Shown piece by piece: positions 51,101 to 60,100 of a DNA stretch of 64,000 nucleotides (within the stretch, counting starts at the first letter, position 1; each line of letters opens with the position of its first letter). This DNA is from Chaetoderma sp. LZ-2023a (Eukaryota > Mollusca > Caudofoveata > Chaetodermatida > Chaetodermatidae). A program made the translations under genes and the position numbers. A model generated the notes under the pieces. It worked only from the letters and a program-made list of their open reading frames with translations, ran no database searches and was not told where the DNA came from. The stretch is from contig CM067370.1 of the NCBI GenBank assembly GCA_034401795.1, positions 57,953,295 through 58,017,294 of the forward strand, given 5' to 3'.

Positions 51101-54100
51101 AAGCAGATCACCACAAGGTTGTTAATGTATACACAAACTACCATCATGGTAAAACTATCATTGCACAAGAAATTTAAGTTTTGTGCTGTGTCAAGAGAAC
51201 ATCCTATATTGACCTAGTACGGCTGAGGTTTGTGAGGATTTTCATGAACCGAACCGGTTCACGATACAGATGTCCGAACCACGAACTGGTTCACGAACAT
51301 TTTTAATATGCTATTGTATGCGAGAAATTACTCCTAACAGGAAATAAGATTTAAAGGCAGGTGGCTTTACTGGCTAAATGGTACAAAAGCACAAATGACA
51401 AGTTCTGACAACAAATGTCAGAAAATAATATAGGAATCATAGCCAGCTAAGTTCGATTCATGGTCATATTCACAAATCACATGAGGATATTCAGAGATTG
51501 CTTGTGTCTATTAGCCCTTTCACTAACAAATCTGTGAAAAAGTAAATGTTTTATGATATAAAACTTACTCTGTTGAATATTTTGAAATTAATTTGACTAG
51601 AAGCTGTTGCTGCCTTAGGCAGTAACAGCTTCTAGTCAAATTAATTTCAACATATTCAACAGCTTTCCTGTATGGTTTTCCTAAAATTAGATATAGGAAT
51701 TCATTGGTGGGGTTAGCTTATGTATGATTCACGAACCATACGAATCCCATGCAAGTGAACCGAACTATGGTTCGTCATCCCTTGGTTCACGATTTTCCAA
51801 ACCAACGAATGTTCGTTACAGCCCTATGACCTAGGGTATAAAATATGCCTATTTTGGTAACAGAGTGACATATATAGCACATATACTTATTAATAAAACT
51901 ATAAATTAAAGATAAAATTTTTAAATTATTTTGTTTGATTAATTATTAGTATGCTTCCTGATCTTGCTGATAAGCCACATAAAATACTTCTCTCTTTATA
52001 TATCTTAGAGAAATGCTACTAGCCAAATATCTGTTTAGCAGTTATTTTTACACTAAATAAAACTGCCATTAACAGATGTTTTATAAAATTGATTTATGCC
52101 ACTTAGAGTAGACTTACACTTAAAATTCTTATTAATTTCACAAATATAAATATTTGGTCAAATAATTATATTATACACAAAAAGAAATATGGTATTCTCA
52201 ATTTTTAGTGAAATGTACACTTTCACGTGGAGTTGCCCAGCTGTGATTGCCTTTTCAATCTTGGTGACCATGCCAAGTTGTAGTATTCGAGAATAGGTCT
52301 CACTTGAGGCTTGTACAAGAGTGTGAAAGTAGATGGGTCTATGTTGGTAAAGGTCCTTTTGATTAGTCCTATTGTGCTGTTTGCCTTGGATACAAGATAT
52401 GTATATCAACAGAGAGATTTCCATCAATATGCACTCCCAAGGTCTTTTTTGACCTCTGATGTTGATACAGGGTGAATATCAGGCATATCTGTCATATAGT
52501 ATATACTTTGTGGGTTATTCCTGCCGAAATGTAGAACATGCATTTTATCTGTGTTGAAGGATAGCTGCCATGTCTGCGACCATTTACATAATTTGTCTAT
52601 GTTGTCTTGAATCTTACTGGTAGCTGGGTTTCCATATATTTTTGTGTTATCTGCAAATATTTTGCAGTGGCAGGTTAGTAGGTTTGGTAGATCATTTATG
52701 TATATCAGAAAGCGCATAGGCCCCATGACGCTTCCTTGAGGCACGCGGCTTGTTACTTCTATCCAGTCTGAAGTTGCATCGTTGATCCTTACTCTCTGTC
52801 TTCTATTACATATGTAGTTTCCTATCCATTTTATTAGATTGTCACCTATACCATAGCTTTTGAGTCTTGTTTGGAGTCGTTGATGTTGTACAGTATCGAA
52901 TGCTTTTCAGAAGCCTATGTATATGGCATCTACACGTTCGTTTGAATCAAGTTTGGTTGTTATATCTTCGAGGTACTCTAGTAGTTCCCTGAGTCTAACC
53001 ACTGGCCCAGACGTGGTAAGTAACTAGGTATGAACCACGGCAGGCCAGCAGCACCAGTTGGCAAGTCAACGGTCATGGGATGCGTGCCCGGTACCAATGC
53101 TTCTCCAGCGTGGGGGGTGGGGGTCCGTCACAAATTGCACCAGGACGGACAGATGGAGGCTGCACAATCTCTTCTCCATGGCCTCCTCATCCTCTAACTC
53201 TGAAGTGTCATCATTTGATGAGGAAACACTGGGCTCCCATGCTGGACGGTCCAGCAATCGTTATTGGGCTGCCCAGAGGCGGCCGATGAGAAGCAGAACC
53301 CGATAGGCCAGAGCCCAAAGGGACTGCCAGGGGACCATATGAGATGGTACCCCCGATAGCCAGACCATCCCAGATATGGCCTCAGTCTTCGGGATGAGAG
53401 TCGACACCATTGTGGGAAGGATGCTATGCAAGAAACCTTGGATAGCAGGTCCAAACCACACCGGGGGTACCAACACCTCTCCCTCCGACCGAGGATGGGA
53501 ACCACCAACCTGAGCCAAAACAGGTGGTTCCCGATTTAATTTTGCACTGGCGAGACACCGCACCACGTCAGACCCAGCCAAATCCTTATGGGTAAAAAAG
53601 AGACAAAGAATTCCATCGACACCCCGTGAACATATCGAACACCTATTGTCAATGTTACACTTAGTACACTTAAAACACACATGGTCCTTGTACATTGGTT
53701 CCACAAACTTATGGCATTCAACACAAGATGACGGGACAGGCCATGTCTGCAAGGTAAGAATAAGGAATCAATAAGCAAGCCAGTCAAGGTTGATATTGAC
53801 TAACACAATCAAGTGATCAACCCTCCAGCACCCATAACATGCAGCAAAGATCGCTATAATAGGGCACAGAAAGTTAACGCCATAAATACACCCATAAAAT
53901 GATCCTCAAGGATGTATAAATATGAACCAGAAAACCATGTCAATAATCATCCGTGTTACATTTAAGAACAATTTGAATAAATTAACTCTGAAACAAATGA
54001 CAGACAGTCAGCTAAGCTGGCTAAGTATTGACATGAAAAATTAAAAAAACAGATAAATTAAGCTAATTAACCATACTGCTGTAAATCATGGTAGAGCCAC

Positions 54101-57100
54101 AGTGCAACAAAATTTAATCAAGAATTTTTCCATAACCGTTCAAAAGTTACTGCAACTACTCAAGAATGCAGCGACTAATGAAAGACATGAGTGACTACAG
54201 AAAGATTTTATAAAGAAATAATCTGGACGAAAGGGTGTAATGTCATCTGCCCAGACAACCACGATCTATGACGTAAAGCCGATTTAGTGTTAAAACAATG
54301 AATTTCATCCGGGGAATACCCCCAAACACATTTCATACGGCTTGATCGCATTGGGGTTCCTAACTGACATTTTCGAGTTCTCATACGCCCCAGTTTGGCC
54401 AAAAAATGGAGCATTTGATACAAACGGAAATTTTTAGGAGAGACCAGTCTCCACTACAACTAAAAACTAGTATATAGATATACGACCTGGCTTCCAGATG
54501 CATTCTTCATAGTAATCCCATCCATAGGTGAATTATAAGAATCTAATGGCACAGATTAACACAAATAACAAAGTAAAACATTGGAAATTTGCTAAATTCA
54601 AAATGGATGTCACTCTTGCTCAGCTATGTAAACAAGAGTGAGGGTTCATGCCTGGTAATGGGTACCCAGTTGTTGGGGTGGGTACCCAGTTCCAGGAACC
54701 GGTTAGAGTTCTGTAAAAGTCTAAGACTCTTAGGGCACAATCACCAAGACGGTTGTTATAAATAAGTAATGTAATGAATGGTAAGTATTGAGCGATGGAG
54801 AATTTATTGTAAAAGATGCAAGGGTATTGCTGACAATAGGCCTAATTAGTATTGTTGTGAATATCGTGGACTGGATTTTCCAGAATTCCCTCCAAGTGAG
54901 ATTCAAGATTCAAAGTTGCTTTATTTCATGGTTCTTCTATACCTATAAATGGGCATATGTCAGGTTGCAGAATTTGATACTTGCTGTCTTTAAGCGCATT
55001 ATAAGCAGAGACCTTTTGCTACCAATAGGTCATGTTATATACCATTTGAAAGACGAGATTTTGCTCTATAGAATAGTGACATAATATTTCTATTTTGTAG
55101 CTATATTCAAAAGATGTACACCTTTATATTATAAAAAATATGCATTTTCAGGTGTCCCCTCCGTCAATAAATTTCAAATTATTTTATATTTTCTTTGATT
55201 ACTGGCCTAATACTGGATGTATTTTTATTTGGTTTTCTTTGCAGGAAAGCTGAATATCTAGATGAACCTATAACAGCCAACAAAAGTTGCTGGAAACATA
55301 TCATACTTATTTTGTAATGTTTAATGTCTATCATGGTTAAGCTGTCCCCTCTGCCTGAATTTTTTGACAAGGCAACTTTAACAGTTTGTCATGCAGTCAG
55401 AGAACATCACTTAGACACATTTACTAGTCTATTTCTAATGCTCATGAGCTCCAGTTTATGGAATTAGGCTATTATTGTACATGGATTGTATTATATATAA
55501 TTGTTGGCAGCTTGAAAGGACACACTGACTTTTAAAACACAGACGAAAATTTGCAAATTATGATAACACCATGTTTTTCAAATTCCTCTAGAAACTGTAT
55601 CTTTAGGAATAGATCATTGCTTTATGCAGTAACAGAATGCTCATAAGCTACCCTTTGCAATGGTATATAGATAAGTACATAATATACTTAGTGTGAATGA
55701 TTTCTGAAATGAAATTTTACACTGAACATTTCGAAACCCATCAATATCTAAGCAATCAGATAGTTGTATATCTCTTGACCCTGGGGGAAGGTGGTAGATT
55801 AACTAGTCTATGTTTTAAACTGGTGAGTGATCTCTTATTATGTTTGCCTTCTGGAAGTAGTATTCCAGAATCATCAGAACAAGCTACCAGCAGAGAAGAC
55901 TTTGAAGACAGAGATTCTTGTGTCACCACACACATTTCAGTGTCAGAAGTTAATACTGGTTCTTCACTTGCAGATTTGGCTTACGAAGGATACAATATGC
56001 GCTATCAGGCCATTTAACCAATTCTTTGTATGATTTTTTTATATTTGAAGTCAGCTCAGATGGTCCTTTAGTATTAGAAACAGATAAAGAGGATGATTAT
56101 GGAAATTTGTTTATGAAAAATGACTCGGTCCTGTGTGGCAATGTATATGACTTTCAAAAAGAAAGAAAGAATGGCCCCTTTTATAAAGGAAATACTAAAA
56201 AAGCATATATATATACAGAGATACCGCATTGTTTGTTGGATTAGAACTTGTAAAACATAAATGTAAGAATCTTTTCATGTTGAAACCTGAAGCCTATGCA
56301 GAAATAATGTGCTCCCTCTATTAAAACCATAGTATCGAATAGAACATACATGTTTAGATTTGCATATTACCGTATGTATATGAGTCGCAGTATTTCTGAT
56401 GTGTTCAACTGTTTATCAAATAATTTACCTTAGTTAAGATCAAGACTGCCTTTTGAAATTAACATGGCTACATAATATTACTGTTGGAACAGTACAATCT
56501 GTCTCAAAATTACTTTAAATGATACAATATGTAATTGTTCTTTTTCGTTCACCAAAAAAATTAGTAAAAGTTTGGAATTTTCAGCACTTTTCTTGATGGT
56601 AATATATAATTTGTTTATATAGCCTCAAAGACCATTGTATCCTGCATACTCACTGAAGATTTGAAGCTGATATTTCAAATACTTTCATTTTTATGACTTG
56701 TTTTCTACAGTAAGGTAGTTTTTGAGAAAAACACATTTAAGGTTTACAATTTACATTAATTTATGTATAAAATAATTAGTGAAATATGCTAATTAACAGG
56801 TAGATAATAATCATACAGTTTAAAACACAGTTGGAACTCATAAAGTATAACCATGTATATAAAATACAAACAAACAAAAAATATTGGCCAAAATTTGCCC
56901 TGACAGACAAATTCTGCGACCTCACGACATATGACCAAATTGACTCTAAACAGACAGTCCATCCAGTGACGTGCTGGCAAGGGACTAGGTGATGAGCACT
57001 CGTCATGGGCTCCTGGCCAGATGGGCCCACCACCCAACAAGTTAAAAAAATAATTTTTTACATAGCAGTTCCTAGACATGTCCATCATTCTAGTCCGTAA

Positions 57101-60100
57101 ATCTCCATATACGTTTGGTTTAACTATTTGCTAAGTTATTAACATTTTCAATTTCGGAAAGTAGCATTATACTATCATAAGTTACATAATTTCATTGATT
57201 CATTTAGAATTGAATCAATATTTAGCCTAATTTAAGGTGACTATCCAATTGGTCACAATATGGCGACTCAAAGGGCCAGGGCTGAAATTAGGACCGAGGC
57301 GGGGCCTATGCAGTTTCTTAGAGGTCTGAGGGGCCGGCCCCTATACAAAGATTCTTAGGCTTGCAAACGTTAGAGAACACCTACAAAATGTCAGAATGCG
57401 TACACAGGGTTCCTCATTTGCATCCTTTTGCACGTATAGATGCATAAAATCTGCCCTGGGACACATAAAATTGGATCCCATACGTACCAGGGGATGCACA
57501 GAAAATTTGACACAAAAATTGGTAACTCTACATTGTAGGGCTGGGCGGTTTGGCCTTAGAGAAAACCAGTGACAGTATTACTAATTAAACTAGCTAGAAT
57601 GATCGAAAATAAATCGAAATATGAAAATATCTTGTTTTCATTAGCTACAGTACATGTATTTTGTGATTTGACAACTGACGTAAATTGCCACGAAATTGGA
57701 ACGGTAACTACGTACAACTGTCCACTTCGATGCTACCCATCTCAAAATAGTTGTTAAAATAAATTAAATAAATATTCTGGTTCATGTGATATGAAATTAA
57801 CACCCTAACTGCTAAAATGCTGATTTCCAATACTCTTATTAGGTCACTGTTTTCTAAAGCATAGTAAAATATAATGCATGAAAATAGGAACCCGGATATT
57901 AGAGCGAGTTTAGGCACCTCATAGAGTAGCGCTATACGGCTAGAGTTCGCGTAACCACGTACAGTATGATCTAATCTAGTAAGCATTCGAGTACCCGGAA
58001 CTGTCATTCATGTCGACGTGGGTGAATGTCATTTAGCATGTAACTAAACAGTAGCCATTTCCCGGAAATCGCATCTCAAGAATTCTCACAAAAAGCTGTC
58101 TGTCTGAATATCTTTCGAGATGCCATAATAAAGACATTATGATAAATTGACAACTTAAATGCAATGATTGCGGGAATTCAACTTAAATCTACTTAAATCA
58201 ACACTCAGTAGTCTGGCAGGTATACGAGCATGACCCATAAAACAAAACGATGTGATTCTAACTCCATCGACCAAAAAAGTCACGTGAATGATATGCTCAA
58301 ATTTGCAAATAGCAAATATAGTGGAAGACCCAGAGCTGACAGAAGAGGGTATATAACCCTGCAGTCAGAAGAGGACCTGTAAGTAAACCTCTAAGTTTTA
58401 ATGTGATGGGCCCCCTTAAACCCCTCGTAACACAATTTTAGAAGCCAGCATGTCCCCGAGTCCATCAAAGTCCTATGTAGCGATGGACTTCTTACGAAGC
58501 ATGATGAAAAATTAGCTTCAAATGTACTACACATGGATATACACATTTAGGACATTTCGACCATATACAAATTTGTCCTATTTATTTAAACAATAAATGA
58601 TGTCTGCGTTGTCATATAGACAACGCCTATTGTCAGTATTGTGTGTCTTGAAGAGGCGGAATCTCTATTATCAACCATTATTTAACCACCCAGGCATCAA
58701 CTTGAATGATGGTAAAGGTACCCCCATGAGCAGTGACAATCACGCCTCCACCAAATTCCTTGAACTGATACGGGACTCATACCTAACCCAGCATATCACA
58801 TTCCCTACACACTTTCATGGCGACAACACACCAAATCCGCTTGATCTCTTGCTGTCAAACAAGGAGAACATGATTGAAGATCTAACTACTCATCCACCGT
58901 TTGGGGCATCACATCATATCACTATCTGCTTTACAATCCGCTGTAGAGTTATCCTGTCAACCCGAAACCTAGAATAGTGTACAAATGGGACAGCAGAGAC
59001 TATATCGCATTCAACCAACACATATCAGATATGGACTGGCAGACAGAGCTCAATGGGAAGGACGTCAACGAAAGTTGGGACCTCCTAACAAGAGAATTTA
59101 TGTCAGGCCAAGAAAGGTTTATTCTAATGCGCAGCCAGGGTACAAACACACAGGCTAAACCACAATGGATGAACGCCAAAGCCTTGTCCAAGGTCCAAGC
59201 CAAGAACTGGGCATGGAGGGCACTTTATCATAGTCGTGACCAAGGATACTATGTCCACTACTTCAGGATGAGGAACCAAGCCCGTCATGCCACACATCAG
59301 GCAATGAAAGATTTCAAGACAAATATAGCTAAAGAAGCCAAGCTTAATCCAAAAGCCTTCCACAAATACATAAAAAGCAAACTAAAAACACGACCTGGCA
59401 TCTCAGACCTCGATCACGATGGAGGCATAGCGACCGCAGACAGTGATAAAGCTGCAGTACATAACAATTTCTTTGTTAGTGTCTTCACTAAGGAAGATGA
59501 TGTAAACATTGAAAGTACCCAGCACCCCGTGGAATCACAATTACATGGGCTGAATTTAACAGTAGACAAAATTGCTGAAGAATTATGTAAGCTTAATACG
59601 AATAAATCAGCCGGTCCTGATAACATACACCCACAGGTACTCAAGGAACTCAGCGACACACTGTCACTTCCACTGTACATCATCTTCTCAAAGAGCCTGG
59701 CAGAGGGAACATACCAAATATCCGGCGGCAATGCAACGTAACCCTTATATTTAAAAAAGGGAGTAAGCCATCAGCCGATAATTACAGACCCATCAGCCTA
59801 ACTTCAATTTGCTGCAAAGTGATGGAATCCATAGTTAGAGACAATATAGTTGATCACATACATGCCCACAAATAATCTATTCTCAGATCAACAACATGGA
59901 TTCCCGTCCGGCCACTCATGCACCACACAACTACTAACTGTAATAGAAACATGGAGCAAACTGCTAGACAAACAATCCTGCGTGGATGCTATCTATTTCG
60001 ATTTCCAAAAGGCATTCAACACCATTCCACACAAAAGACTCCTTACCAAGCTCTATAGCTACGGAATCTCAGGGATGGTCTCCAACTGGATCTTAGTCTT

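Noticed and set aside
54208-54423. 71-codon minus-strand basic frame as a host exon
   Set aside because: UBASH3 exons 1 and 2 join in phase without it, and no splice sites or homology support it.
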